From: Pedobacter sp. PAMC26386
GTDB taxonomy: Bacteria > Bacteroidota > Bacteroidia > Sphingobacteriales > Sphingobacteriaceae
Assembly: GCA_014302835.1 (NCBI GenBank)
Contig: CP060294.1
Location: forward strand, 1,116,001-1,180,000
DNA: 64,000 nt
Reading direction: 5' to 3'
Below the pieces are notes generated by a model. That model had not been told where the DNA came from. It saw nothing but the letters and a program-made list of their open reading frames with translations, and did not search any database. Shown in pieces: positions 27,309 through 35,780 of this stretch. The number at the start of each line of letters is the position of its first letter. Position 1 is the stretch's first letter. Position numbers and translations under genes: made by a program.

Positions 27309-28325
27309 TTAGTGTATAACAAGTTCACAGTCAACCATAATTTCCTGATAGTCTGTTGTCTCAGTTTTCTGGTCAATTAACTTTAACAGCACTTTAATTG
27401 CATTTTCTCCAATTGATTCAGGGTTCTCTTCAATAGATGCAAGAGGTGGATTATCCAGATACCTGATAAATGGCATATTCCCAAAACCTATGAATTCAGT
27501 TTGGTCGAGGAGCGGATATTTATTGGAACGAAGATATTTCATTGCGTCAAATAAGATCTGTTCTTTAAAAGCGACCATAGCAGTAGGAGGGTTCTCCGTA
27601 TTATAAAATAGTTCCTTGATCGCATCATTAGTGTTCGTTTGATCAAAATCTGTATAAGCTACCAGACTGGCATCAAAAGGAATATGGTTATTATTGAGTG
27701 CATTGATATAACCTTTAAATCTGTCATGGGTAAAACTGATCATTTTTGGGCCGCCGAGATAGGCGACTCTTTGATGTCCGCGTTTAATCAGAAAATCAGT
27801 TGCTTTATAACAGCCCTGATAAGTATTACTTAATACTTTATGACAGCTTAAATTAAAACTTGGGTTCCTTCCGTAATAAATAATAGGCAGCCCGAGGTTT
27901 TCAAACATATCCAAATGATCAAAATTTTGGGTGTTTTTAGAGATGGCAATGATTAAACCATCAATACGGCTTTTCAATAACATGTTAGCCAGATCTATTT
28001 CCTTTTTCAAGTCATCATAAGACTGGCCGATGATTACATTATAAGCATATTGTGTGGCATGTTGTTCAATTCCATATATACTTCTAGTGAAGTAATGGTC
28101 CATTAAATCTGGCAGAATAACACCGATAGTATATGATTTTTGGATTTGTAAATTGAGGGCTGATTTATTTGGCGTAAAATGCAGTTCAGCAGCCATTTGC
28201 TTTACCCGTTCTTTAGTATAAGCATTAATAGTAGGATAATCATTAAGAGCTTTCGATACTGTAGAAATAGAGATTTTTAGCTTCTGCGCTAAAAGCTTTA
28301 GGGTAACAGGCGTTTTTGTACTCAT
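27309..28325 (-). CDS. LacI-family regulator of the glucuronate (uxu) genes
   Basis: 338 residues. The N-terminal HTH (VTLKLLAQKLKISISTVSKALNDYPTI) and hinge HFTPNKSALNLQ are followed by a periplasmic-binding-protein-like sugar domain. The gene is divergent from uxuA and the spacer holds three TCAAACGTTTGA palindromes, the pattern of a LacI/GalR regulator with CG at the operator centre. Repression of uxuA-uxaC-SDR-exuT relieved by a hexuronate or pathway intermediate is inferred. Site 1 overlaps a candidate -33 box of this gene, indicating autoregulation. Confidence 0.9.
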   Translation of the reverse strand: MSTKTPVTLKLLAQKLKISISTVSKALNDYPTINAYTKERVKQMAAELHFTPNKSALNLQIQKSYTIGVILPDLMDHYFTRSIYGIEQHATQYAYNVIIGQSYDDLKKEIDLANMLLKSRIDGLIIAISKNTQNFDHLDMFENLGLPIIYYGRNPSFNLSCHKVLSNTYQGCYKATDFLIKRGHQRVAYLGGPKMISFTHDRFKGYINALNNNHIPFDASLVAYTDFDQTNTNDAIKELFYNTENPPTAMVAFKEQILFDAMKYLRSNKYPLLDQTEFIGFGNMPFIRYLDNPPLASIEENPESIGENAIKVLLKLIDQKTETTDYQEIMVDCELVIH

Positions 28326-28345
28326 TCGGTTAGTTAACGATCCTC

Positions 28346-28374
28346 TAAATATAAAGATAATAAACTATATCAAA
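28346..28374 (-). promoter_or_regulatory. Candidate promoter of the LacI-type gene
   Basis: Minus-strand TTTG (28371-28374), a 17-base spacer and TATATTTA (28346-28353) approximate the Bacteroidota promoter. The TTTG is inside palindrome 1. Confidence 0.4.
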
Positions 28375-28384
28375 CGTTTGATAT
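28367..28384. promoter_or_regulatory. LacI-type operator, site 1
   Basis: ATATCAAACGTTTGATAT is a perfect 18-base palindrome with central CG, 42 bases upstream of the regulator start. Confidence 0.8.
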
Positions 28385-28509
28385 GTATGATCAAGGTGTT
28401 TATCATTGGGGAATTACCAATTAAATTGTGAATTGGAATTTAATTGTCAAATAAATCTGATATTTAATAAGCTATGAAAGGCCGCTAAAAGGAGCATAGG
28501 ACGTGATTT

Positions 28510-28527
28510 ATTTCAAACGTTTGAAAT
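28510..28527. promoter_or_regulatory. LacI-type operator, site 2
   Basis: ATTTCAAACGTTTGAAAT is a perfect 18-base palindrome with the same TCAAACGTTTGA core, 147 bases upstream of uxuA. Confidence 0.8.
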
Positions 28528-28532
28528 GGAGA

Positions 28533-28546
28533 ATCAAACGTTTGAT
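28533..28546. promoter_or_regulatory. LacI-type operator, site 3
   Basis: ATCAAACGTTTGAT is a perfect 14-base palindrome. Its centre is 21 bases from that of site 2, two helical turns, so two dimers could bind on the same face. Confidence 0.8.
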
Positions 28547-28673
28547 ACACTATTGTTGCAGATTACATAAGCGAAATGCCTTTGTCCTTTTATAAATTGC
28601 AATAACGTAAAGAAAGAGTCTGTTTAAACAGAACAAAGATTTATAGAATAACTTTATTGGAAAAATTGATACG

Positions 28674-29879
28674 ATGAGTATAGGTGAAAAACCAGTTATA
28701 TATAAAATGATCCAGACTATGCGTTGGTTTGGAGCGAATGATCCGGTGAGTCTGCCTGATATTTTACAGGCGGGTTGCAGTGGTATTGTGAGTGCTTTAC
28801 ATCATATTCCAAATGGAGTAGTGTGGAAGGTTGAAGAGATAAAAAAGCATAAAAAACTGATAGAAGATGCAGGCTTGAAGTGGGATGTAGTAGAAAGTTT
28901 ACCAGTCCATGAAGCGATTAAAACGCAAGGTGAAAATTTTGAACGCTACATCGATCACTACAAAGAATCATTAAAAAATCTTGCTGCTTGCGATGTTACT
29001 ACGGTCACTTATAATTTTATGCCTGTTTTGGACTGGACACGGACCAATTTGGCCTTTGAACTCCCAAATGGTGCTAAGGCATTGAAATTTGAAAAGGCTG
29101 CGGTTTGTGCTTTTGATGTTTTTATCTTAAAAAGACCAAATGCAGTGAATGCTTATACCAAAGAGGAGGTGGTGAAGGGGAAATTGTGGTTTGATCAGGC
29201 TGATGAAGAACAGAAAGCCTTATTGCAGCGTAATATTATAGCTGGGTTACCTGGAAGTGAGGAAAGTTTTACCCTGGAGCAGTTTCAATTGGCTTTAGAT
29301 CAATACAAAGGGATAGATGAAGAAAAACTAAGTGATCACTTAATCCATTTTCTCTCAGAAATTATGCCTGTAGTTGATTTATGTGGGATTAAAATGGTTG
29401 TTCATCCGGATGATCCGCCTTATGCAATCTTTGGTTTACCGCGTGTAGTCAGCACTGCGCTGCAATTGCGGAAATTATTCTCGGCTGTACCCTCTTTAAA
29501 TAACGGTTTGTGTTTTTGTACGGGCTCATTAGGTGTGCGTGAAGACAACGATCTGCCTGGAATGATTAGAGAATTTGCTACACGCATCAACTTTATTCAT
29601 CTGCGCAGTACTAAACGAAATGCGGAGGGTGATTTTTATGAAGATAATCATTTAGAAGGGGACGTTAATATGTACCAGGTGATGAAAGAAATTGTTAACC
29701 AGCAGCAGCAAAGACAGATCAGTATACCTGTGAGACCAGATCATGGTCACCAGATGCTGGATGATTTACGCAAAAAAACCAATCCTGGATATTCTGCTAT
29801 TGGCCGTTTAAAAGGGTTGGCAGAACTGAGAGGACTTGAATTTGGAATTTTAAATGAATATTTACTAAAGGATAAATAA
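28674..29879 (+). CDS. uxuA: Mannonate dehydratase
   Basis: 401 residues, normal for UxuA. Recognisable segments are [23 protein letters not shown] and the metal-binding [14 protein letters not shown], then [11 protein letters not shown] and [11 protein letters not shown] with its conserved histidine. It dehydrates D-mannonate to 2-keto-3-deoxygluconate in the hexuronate route. First gene of the operon uxuA-uxaC-SDR-exuT. A weak -7-like TAACTTTA is at 28649-28656. Confidence 0.97.
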   Translation: MSIGEKPVIYKMIQTMRWFGANDPVSLPDILQAGCSGIVSALHHIPNGVVWKVEEIKKHKKLIEDAGLKWDVVESLPVHEAIKTQGENFERYIDHYKESLKNLAACDVTTVTYNFMPVLDWTRTNLAFELPNGAKALKFEKAAVCAFDVFILKRPNAVNAYTKEEVVKGKLWFDQADEEQKALLQRNIIAGLPGSEESFTLEQFQLALDQYKGIDEEKLSDHLIHFLSEIMPVVDLCGIKMVVHPDDPPYAIFGLPRVVSTALQLRKLFSAVPSLNNGLCFCTGSLGVREDNDLPGMIREFATRINFIHLRSTKRNAEGDFYEDNHLEGDVNMYQVMKEIVNQQQQRQISIPVRPDHGHQMLDDLRKKTNPGYSAIGRLKGLAELRGLEFGILNEYLLKDK

Positions 29880-29952
29880 GAAGAACCGGTTTAAATCGAA
29901 ACGGACTTTGTATAGTTGTTATAACCAAATATTAAACTGAAAACTAGGATAT

Positions 29953-31368
29953 ATGACGGTAGGTACTATCATTACTGATGATTTTTTATTAACCAATAAA
30001 AAGGCGGTTTTGCTTTATCATGAATATGCAAAACATTTGCCTGTAATCGATTTTCACAATCATTTGTCTCCACTGCAAATCGCAGAAGATAAGAAATTTG
30101 ATACGTTAACTGATATCTGGTTAAAAGGTGATCATTATAAATGGAGAGCGATGCGGGCACTGGGAGTAGATGAAAGTCTGATTACTGGTGATGCTAATGA
30201 TTATGATAAGTTCAAAGCCTGGGCAAATGTTGTTCCTGCTACATTAAGAAATCCATTATTTCACTGGACACATATGGAACTTAAAAATCCGTTTGGTATT
30301 GACCAGTATTTAAATGGGGATTCGGCAAATAAGATTTATAAGGAGGCAAATGAGCTTTTGGGCCAGGATGGATTTTCCTCCCGAAGTTTATTAAGAAATT
30401 TTAAGGTAGAAATGCTGAGCACAACAGATGACCCTTGTGATGACTTAAACTATCATCAGCAAATAAAGAAAGATGGTTTTGAGATCAAAGTGAAGCCATC
30501 TTTCAGACCGGATAAGGTTTTTGCAATCGCTGCACCGGATTCGTTTAAAGCGTACCTGAAGATATTGGGTGAAAAAGCAGGAGTTCAGATTACAGATCTC
30601 GATTCTCTGACCGAAGCTTTAAAGAAAAGAGTTGATTTTTTTACTTTACATCTGTGTTCTGTTTCTGATCATGGACTCAGTACTTTACCTGCTACTTTTA
30701 CATTGAGTCCAAAAGAACAACAGGAGTTTAAGGTTTTCCTGAAATCTGACCATGCAGTGTTTTCTAACCCAGATGCTTTTATGGGTTTTGTATTAACGGA
30801 ACTTTGTAAAATGTACCATGAAAGAGGTTGGGTACAACAATTCCACATTGGCGCAATTAGGAATAATAATAAAGGAATGCTGCATAAGTTAGGACCTGAT
30901 ACTGGTTTTGACTCTATTGGCGATTATAAACATGCAGAAAACCTGACGGCATTATTAAGTCATCTTAACTTAACTGATCAACTGGCCCAAACCGTTGTTT
31001 ATAATTTGAATCCTGCTGATAATGAGGTGATAGCCACCATGCTGGGCAATTTTGCTGATGGCAGGATAAAGGGTAAAATGCAATTCGGATCTGGCTGGTG
31101 GTTTTTAGATCAGAAAGATGGGATAGAGAAGCAGTTGAATACTTTGTCAAATATGGGAATAATCAGTTCATTTATAGGAATGCTTACTGATTCACGTAGC
31201 TTTTTATCTTACTCCCGTCATGAGTATTTCAGACGGATATTATGCAATCTTTTTGGTTCAGAAATGGAAATGGGTTTACTGCCTGACGATGAAAAATGGG
31301 TGGGCAAAATGATACAGGATATCAGTTATTATAATGCTAAAAACTACTTCGGATTGAATCAGGGTTAA
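29953..31368 (+). CDS. uxaC: Glucuronate/galacturonate isomerase
   Basis: 471 residues with the UxaC features VIDFHNHLSP (metal-binding HxH), RNFKVEMLSTTDDPCDD, QFHIGAIRNNN and FGSGWWFLDQKDGIEKQ. It converts D-glucuronate to D-fructuronate (and galacturonate to tagaturonate) as the first step of catabolism. It lies 73 bases after uxuA. With inositol oxygenase nearby, glucuronate could come from myo-inositol or from polysaccharides. Confidence 0.97.
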   Translation: MTVGTIITDDFLLTNKKAVLLYHEYAKHLPVIDFHNHLSPLQIAEDKKFDTLTDIWLKGDHYKWRAMRALGVDESLITGDANDYDKFKAWANVVPATLRNPLFHWTHMELKNPFGIDQYLNGDSANKIYKEANELLGQDGFSSRSLLRNFKVEMLSTTDDPCDDLNYHQQIKKDGFEIKVKPSFRPDKVFAIAAPDSFKAYLKILGEKAGVQITDLDSLTEALKKRVDFFTLHLCSVSDHGLSTLPATFTLSPKEQQEFKVFLKSDHAVFSNPDAFMGFVLTELCKMYHERGWVQQFHIGAIRNNNKGMLHKLGPDTGFDSIGDYKHAENLTALLSHLNLTDQLAQTVVYNLNPADNEVIATMLGNFADGRIKGKMQFGSGWWFLDQKDGIEKQLNTLSNMGIISSFIGMLTDSRSFLSYSRHEYFRRILCNLFGSEMEMGLLPDDEKWVGKMIQDISYYNAKNYFGLNQG

Positions 31369-31379
31369 TATCAAAATAT

Positions 31380-32192
31380 ATGAATATGTTTTCTTTAAAA
31401 GATAAAGTCATTGTGGTGACTGGAGGTACCGGGATTTTAGGTGGTGCATTTGTGGCTGCAATAGTCGAAGCTGGCGGTACAGTGGGTATTTTAGGTAGAA
31501 ATGCTAAAGTAGCTAAAGAGCGTGCAGATGCAATTAATAAGGCTGGAGGACAAGCTTTAGCCTTAGTGGCCGATGTGATGGATGAAAGTCAATTGCTTAA
31601 ATGCAGGTCGGAGGTATTAGCTCATTTTGGTAAAATCGATGGTTTGGTAAATGCTGCCGGCGGTAATCAGCCTGAGGGTGTTTTAAAACCTGAAGAGGAT
31701 ATTTTTAAGATGAACCTGGAGGGAATGAGAACAGTGATGGACTTGAATTTATGGGGAACTATTCTTCCTGCACAGGTATTTGGTGCTGCTATAGCCGATA
31801 CCGGGAAAGGTAGTATTGTGAACATTTCTTCGATGAATTCAAAAAGAGCGATTACTAAAGTTTTGGGTTATAATATGGGAAAGGCTGCGGTAGATTATTA
31901 TAACCAGTGGTTTGCAGTTGAGATGGCTAATCGTTATGGGGACAGCATCAGAATGAATGCAATTGCACCAGGATTTTTCCTGACAGAACAGAATCGTGAA
32001 TTGTTAACTAAACCTGATGGGGGTTATACAGATAGGGGAGGTTTGGTGATTACACAAACTCCTTTTAAACGTTTTGGTCATCCGGACGAATTAAAAGGTG
32101 CTTTAATCTGGTTGTTAAGTGATGCTTCTCAATTTGTGACCGGCGCTATGATCTGTGTTGATGGAGGTTTCTCTGTTTTTGGAGGTGTCTGA
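31380..32192 (+). CDS. SDR-type fructuronate reductase (D-mannonate oxidoreductase)
   Basis: 270 residues in the short-chain dehydrogenase fold: TGGTGILGGAF nucleotide-binding loop, NAAGGNQ motif, NISSMNS serine and the YNMGKAA tyrosine-lysine pair. Position between uxaC and exuT predicts reduction of fructuronate to mannonate, as for the SDR-type UxuB (YjmF) of B. subtilis, rather than the long-chain E. coli UxuB. A second in-frame ATG at 31386 is possible. It begins 11 bases after uxaC. Confidence 0.88.
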   Translation: MNMFSLKDKVIVVTGGTGILGGAFVAAIVEAGGTVGILGRNAKVAKERADAINKAGGQALALVADVMDESQLLKCRSEVLAHFGKIDGLVNAAGGNQPEGVLKPEEDIFKMNLEGMRTVMDLNLWGTILPAQVFGAAIADTGKGSIVNISSMNSKRAITKVLGYNMGKAAVDYYNQWFAVEMANRYGDSIRMNAIAPGFFLTEQNRELLTKPDGGYTDRGGLVITQTPFKRFGHPDELKGALIWLLSDASQFVTGAMICVDGGFSVFGGV

Positions 32193-32234
32193 TAGCTTAT
32201 AATCAACCAAAAACCTAAACCAACCAAATAAAAT

Positions 32235-33599
32235 ATGAACGAACAAAAAGTAGGTAATTACCGCTGGACAATTTGTGCCCTGCTGTTTTTTGCTACAACT
32301 GTAAATTATCTTGACAGACAGGTGCTCAGTCTTTTGCATACCAGGCTTGAAGCAGAATTTAACTGGACAAGCAGTGATTATGCAAATATTACTTCTGCTT
32401 TCCAATTGGTTTATGCAATTTCAATGCTTTTTGCAGGAAGGATCGTTGATCGGTTAGGGACAAAATGGGGATATGCAGTGGCGTTGATTATTTGGTGTTT
32501 AGGGGCAATTTTGCATGCAAAAGCTATCTTTTTAGGCGAGGGTTTGTCAGCAATGTTAGCGGTGTTAGGTATTACTGGTATTTCAGTTTCTGTGCTTGGT
32601 TTTATTTGTGCAAGAGCTGTACTGGGATTTGGAGAATCTGGGAATTTTCCGGCTGCAATTAAAGCTACAGCAGAATATTTCCCTAAAAAAGAACGTTCAC
32701 TGGCTACGGGTGTTTTTAACTCGGGTGCGAATGTCGGGGCCATTTTAGCGCCTTTGACGGTTCCGTGGATTGCTGAAAAATGGGGTTGGGAATCTGCATT
32801 TATGATTATCGGTGCAATTGGGTTTATATGGCTTTTTTTTTGGTTTATATTTTATGAAAAGCCTGAAAAGCAAAAACGTTTAGGCAGAGCTGAACTGGAA
32901 TATATTCAGTTTGAGCCTGATGAGAAATTAATTGTAATAGCAGTAGAGACTGAGAAAGTTTCCTGGTTTAAACTTCTGAGCTATAAGCAGACTTGGGCAT
33001 TTACTTTTGGGAAGTTTATGACGGATGGTATCTGGTGGTTTTTCCTGTTCTGGCTGCCTTCTTATCTTAAAGTTCAGTATGGAATGGATAATACAGATAT
33101 TATGATTCCTTTAGCGGTGTTGTATAGCATGACTATGGTGGGGAGTATTGGTGGGGGCTGGTTCCCAATGTATTTTATGAAAAAAGGGTATACCCCTTAT
33201 GATGGAAGGATGAAAGCCATGTTTATTATAGCACTTTTTCCATTGGTGGTTTTGTTTGCACAGCCACTGGGGCATATTAGTGTATGGATTCCTGTTATTT
33301 TAATTGGAATTGGAGCGTCTGCTCATCAGGCGTGGTCAGCTAATATTTTTACAACGGTTTCTGATATGTTCCCTAAAAAGTGTATCGGTTCTGTGATCGG
33401 TATTGGCAGTATGGCTGGCGGCTTGGGAGGAGTTTTTATGTCTAAACTTGGTGGCGGTCTTTTTGATTACTATAAATCGCTGGGACATATTCAGACAGGT
33501 TATACAATAATGTTTACCATTTGTGCATTGACTTATGTGGTTGCCTGGAGTGTGATGAAACTATTAGTGCCTAAATATAAGGTGATTACCGATTTGTAA
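32235..33599 (+). CDS. exuT: MFS hexuronate transporter (ExuT/ACS-family)
   Basis: 454 residues with about 12 hydrophobic helices. NYLDRQVLSLL in the first helix and the region GESGNFPAAIKATAEYFPKKERSLATG match the anion:cation symporter group that includes ExuT. It probably takes up glucuronate or galacturonate with protons across the inner membrane. It is the last gene of the uxu operon. Its final 14 bases overlap the convergent second LacI gene. Confidence 0.88.
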   Translation: MNEQKVGNYRWTICALLFFATTVNYLDRQVLSLLHTRLEAEFNWTSSDYANITSAFQLVYAISMLFAGRIVDRLGTKWGYAVALIIWCLGAILHAKAIFLGEGLSAMLAVLGITGISVSVLGFICARAVLGFGESGNFPAAIKATAEYFPKKERSLATGVFNSGANVGAILAPLTVPWIAEKWGWESAFMIIGAIGFIWLFFWFIFYEKPEKQKRLGRAELEYIQFEPDEKLIVIAVETEKVSWFKLLSYKQTWAFTFGKFMTDGIWWFFLFWLPSYLKVQYGMDNTDIMIPLAVLYSMTMVGSIGGGWFPMYFMKKGYTPYDGRMKAMFIIALFPLVVLFAQPLGHISVWIPVILIGIGASAHQAWSANIFTTVSDMFPKKCIGSVIGIGSMAGGLGGVFMSKLGGGLFDYYKSLGHIQTGYTIMFTICALTYVVAWSVMKLLVPKYKVITDL

Positions 33600-34605
33600 G
33601 TGAGGTGGATGTTCTAATGATCAGTTCGGAGGGGATGATAGTTATATCTTGCTGAACCTGTTCATATTTAGGACCTAATGAATTGATCAGTAATCTTGCT
33701 GCGGCTTGTCCTATTAAAAAGGCTGGCTGAGAAATAGTTGTTAGCGAAGGGTTTAAGATGCTTGCCGATGGATTGTTGGAAAAACTAATTACTTTTAAAT
33801 CTTCAGGGATTCTCAGACCTGAATTTTCGCAGGCCTGATAAATGGGTAAAGTAAGCTTATCAACTATAGCTATCAGGCCATCTGGTCGGTTTACAGACTG
33901 TAGCTTATGGTAAATTTGATCATAGGTTTTGTCATCTTCCGTACAGCATAAGACCTGGTCCACATCGATTGTTATGTGGTTATCTTTTAATGCTTGTTTA
34001 TAGCCCATAATTCTCTGTTTGCTTAATTCGAGATCGGCGAAAATAGTACAGACACCTATTTTTTTACAACCACAATTCAAAAGATGTTCGGTTGCCTGAT
34101 AGCTGCTTTCAAAATCATTAGTTACCACTTTTGGAACTTGTAATTGTTCAATAATCCTATCGAAAAAGATCACGGGTATATTTTCCTGTTCCAATTGGGC
34201 GATATGATCAGAAGTTATGGTATTCTTTGTTATGGAGATCAGGAGTCCATCTATTCGTCCGTTTTTGATATACTGCAGTATTTCTTTTTCTCTTTCGTAA
34301 TCTTCGTGCGTTAAATAGATCAGTACGTGATAACCCATTTCCCTGACTACTGATTCTATACCATTAATGACCAGGGCGAAAAAATGATCTGCAATTTCGG
34401 GCAATACCACTGCAATAGTTTCACTTTTCCGTGTCCTTAAGCTTCTTGCATAGGTGTTTGGTGTATAGTTAAGTTCTGCTGCTAAGGCTCTTACTCTTTG
34501 TTTGGTTGGCTCACTGATCTCATAGCTATCCTTTAATGCTTTGGAAATTGTAGTGGCTGATAAATTAAGCCTGCTGGCTAGTACTTTGATGGTTATATTC
34601 TCCAT
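33586..34605 (-). CDS. LacI-family regulator, probably of the inositol genes
   Basis: 339 residues from ATG 34605; the frame can be extended only by a TTG at 34617. HTH (ITIKVLASRLNLSATTISKALKDSYEI), hinge NYTPNTYARSLRTRK and a PBP-like sugar-binding region are complete. It diverges from the inositol oxygenase and SSS symporter genes, suggesting it controls them. It overlaps the end of exuT by 14 bases. It is clearly related to, but not a recent copy of, the other LacI protein at 27309-28325. Confidence 0.88.
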   Translation of the reverse strand: MENITIKVLASRLNLSATTISKALKDSYEISEPTKQRVRALAAELNYTPNTYARSLRTRKSETIAVVLPEIADHFFALVINGIESVVREMGYHVLIYLTHEDYEREKEILQYIKNGRIDGLLISITKNTITSDHIAQLEQENIPVIFFDRIIEQLQVPKVVTNDFESSYQATEHLLNCGCKKIGVCTIFADLELSKQRIMGYKQALKDNHITIDVDQVLCCTEDDKTYDQIYHKLQSVNRPDGLIAIVDKLTLPIYQACENSGLRIPEDLKVISFSNNPSASILNPSLTTISQPAFLIGQAAARLLINSLGPKYEQVQQDITIIPSELIIRTSTSLTNR

Positions 34606-34661
34606 AGTGAATATCAAGTTTAATCAAAAAATATGATGAAATAACCGATTATTTACTTTAT

Positions 34662-34669
34662 CGTTAACG
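34662..34669. promoter_or_regulatory. Candidate operator around CGTTAACG
   Basis: The 8-base palindrome CGTTAACG with flanking TTTA and TAAA forms an imperfect, weakly symmetric site between the LacI-type gene and the inositol oxygenase gene. No copy of the TCAAACGTTTGA site was seen here. Confidence 0.3.
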
Positions 34670-34793
34670 TAAATAATTACCTGGATATAAGTTAAGTTAA
34701 AGAAATAAATCTTGATATTTAATAGTGTAATCGTTTAGTAGCCAGTGGGGTTAGTGACCGAATTTGTTTTCATATTTATTTAGAAAAACTAAA

Positions 34794-35675
34794 ATGAAAG
34801 AAGTAACCAAATTAAGCCAGGAGAATCCGTTAAGTTCACTTGATGAGTGGGAAGATGATTTATTAGCGCGTTATCCAGATCCAAATGCTATTGCCCAGGA
34901 AAAGGACGTTTCTGATTTTAGAGACTATGAAAGTACCGAAAAAGCATCTGTAAAGGAGTTTTACAGATTGCAGCATATCAACCAGACTTTTGATTTTGTG
35001 GCGCAAAAAAGGGCAGAATACCTGAGGTTTGATAAAATGGAGATGTCCGTTTGGGAAGCTTTCGATTTTCTGAATAAATTAGTAGATGATTCAGATCCGG
35101 ATACTGACCTCGATCAGTTCCAGCATTTACTGCAGACCAGTGAAGCAATACGCGAACAGGGACACCCGGATTGGATGGTTTTAGTTGGCCTTTTTCATGA
35201 TATGGGAAAAGTACTTTGTTTATTCGGTGAACCACAGTGGGCGGTAGTGGGGGATAGTTACCCTGTAGGCTGTGCTTTTTCTGACAAAATTGTCTTTTCT
35301 GATTTTTTTGCTGAGAATCCGGATGTGAAAAATCCATTGTACAATACGAAATACGGTATCTATGAACCTAATTGTGGTTTAGATAAGGTTACCATGACCT
35401 GGGGACATGATGAATATGTTTATCATTTGCTAAAGGATTATTTGCCAGAGCAGGGCTTATATATGCTTCGTTATCATTCGTTTTATCCTCAGCATCGGGA
35501 AAATGCATATGCTCATTTGATGAGCAATCACGATAAGGAACTATTTAAGTCAGTCAGTCAGTTTAACCCTTTTGACCTTTATTCTAAAAGTCCGGTTCCA
35601 CCAGACTGGGGTAAATTAAGGCCTTATTATGAAGACCTGATTGCTAAATATCTGCCTGCAAAATTGCGGTTTTAA
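34794..35675 (+). CDS. Inositol oxygenase (MIOX-like)
   Basis: 293 residues from ATG 34794; the longer frame begins only at a TTG (34764). Diagnostic segments: VSDFRDYE, VKEFYRLQHINQTFDFV, LVGLFHDMGKVLCLFGEPQWAVVGD, TYPVGC-like SYPVGCAFS, TWGHDEYVY and LRYHSFYPQH; the histidines and aspartate of the di-iron site (HD in LFHDMGK, H of WGHDE, H of YHS) are present. The enzyme cleaves myo-inositol to D-glucuronate with O2. The glucuronate would feed the adjacent uxaC pathway. Usually eukaryotic, MIOX also occurs in some Bacteroidota. Confidence 0.95.
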   Translation: MKEVTKLSQENPLSSLDEWEDDLLARYPDPNAIAQEKDVSDFRDYESTEKASVKEFYRLQHINQTFDFVAQKRAEYLRFDKMEMSVWEAFDFLNKLVDDSDPDTDLDQFQHLLQTSEAIREQGHPDWMVLVGLFHDMGKVLCLFGEPQWAVVGDSYPVGCAFSDKIVFSDFFAENPDVKNPLYNTKYGIYEPNCGLDKVTMTWGHDEYVYHLLKDYLPEQGLYMLRYHSFYPQHRENAYAHLMSNHDKELFKSVSQFNPFDLYSKSPVPPDWGKLRPYYEDLIAKYLPAKLRF

Positions 35676-35780
35676 GCAAATCGATATGCTATATTTCTTT
35701 TGGATTCATTACATTTACCTATATAGTTTGTAAATGTAATGAATCTTATTGCCCTCAACTCAACAACCAAATATTAGACT

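Noticed and set aside
27639..27833. Short frame opposite the LacI gene
   Set aside because: Shadow of a well-supported regulator.
34764..34793. TTG start for inositol oxygenase
   Set aside because: The extension FSYLFRKTK does not belong to the family; ATG 34794 chosen.
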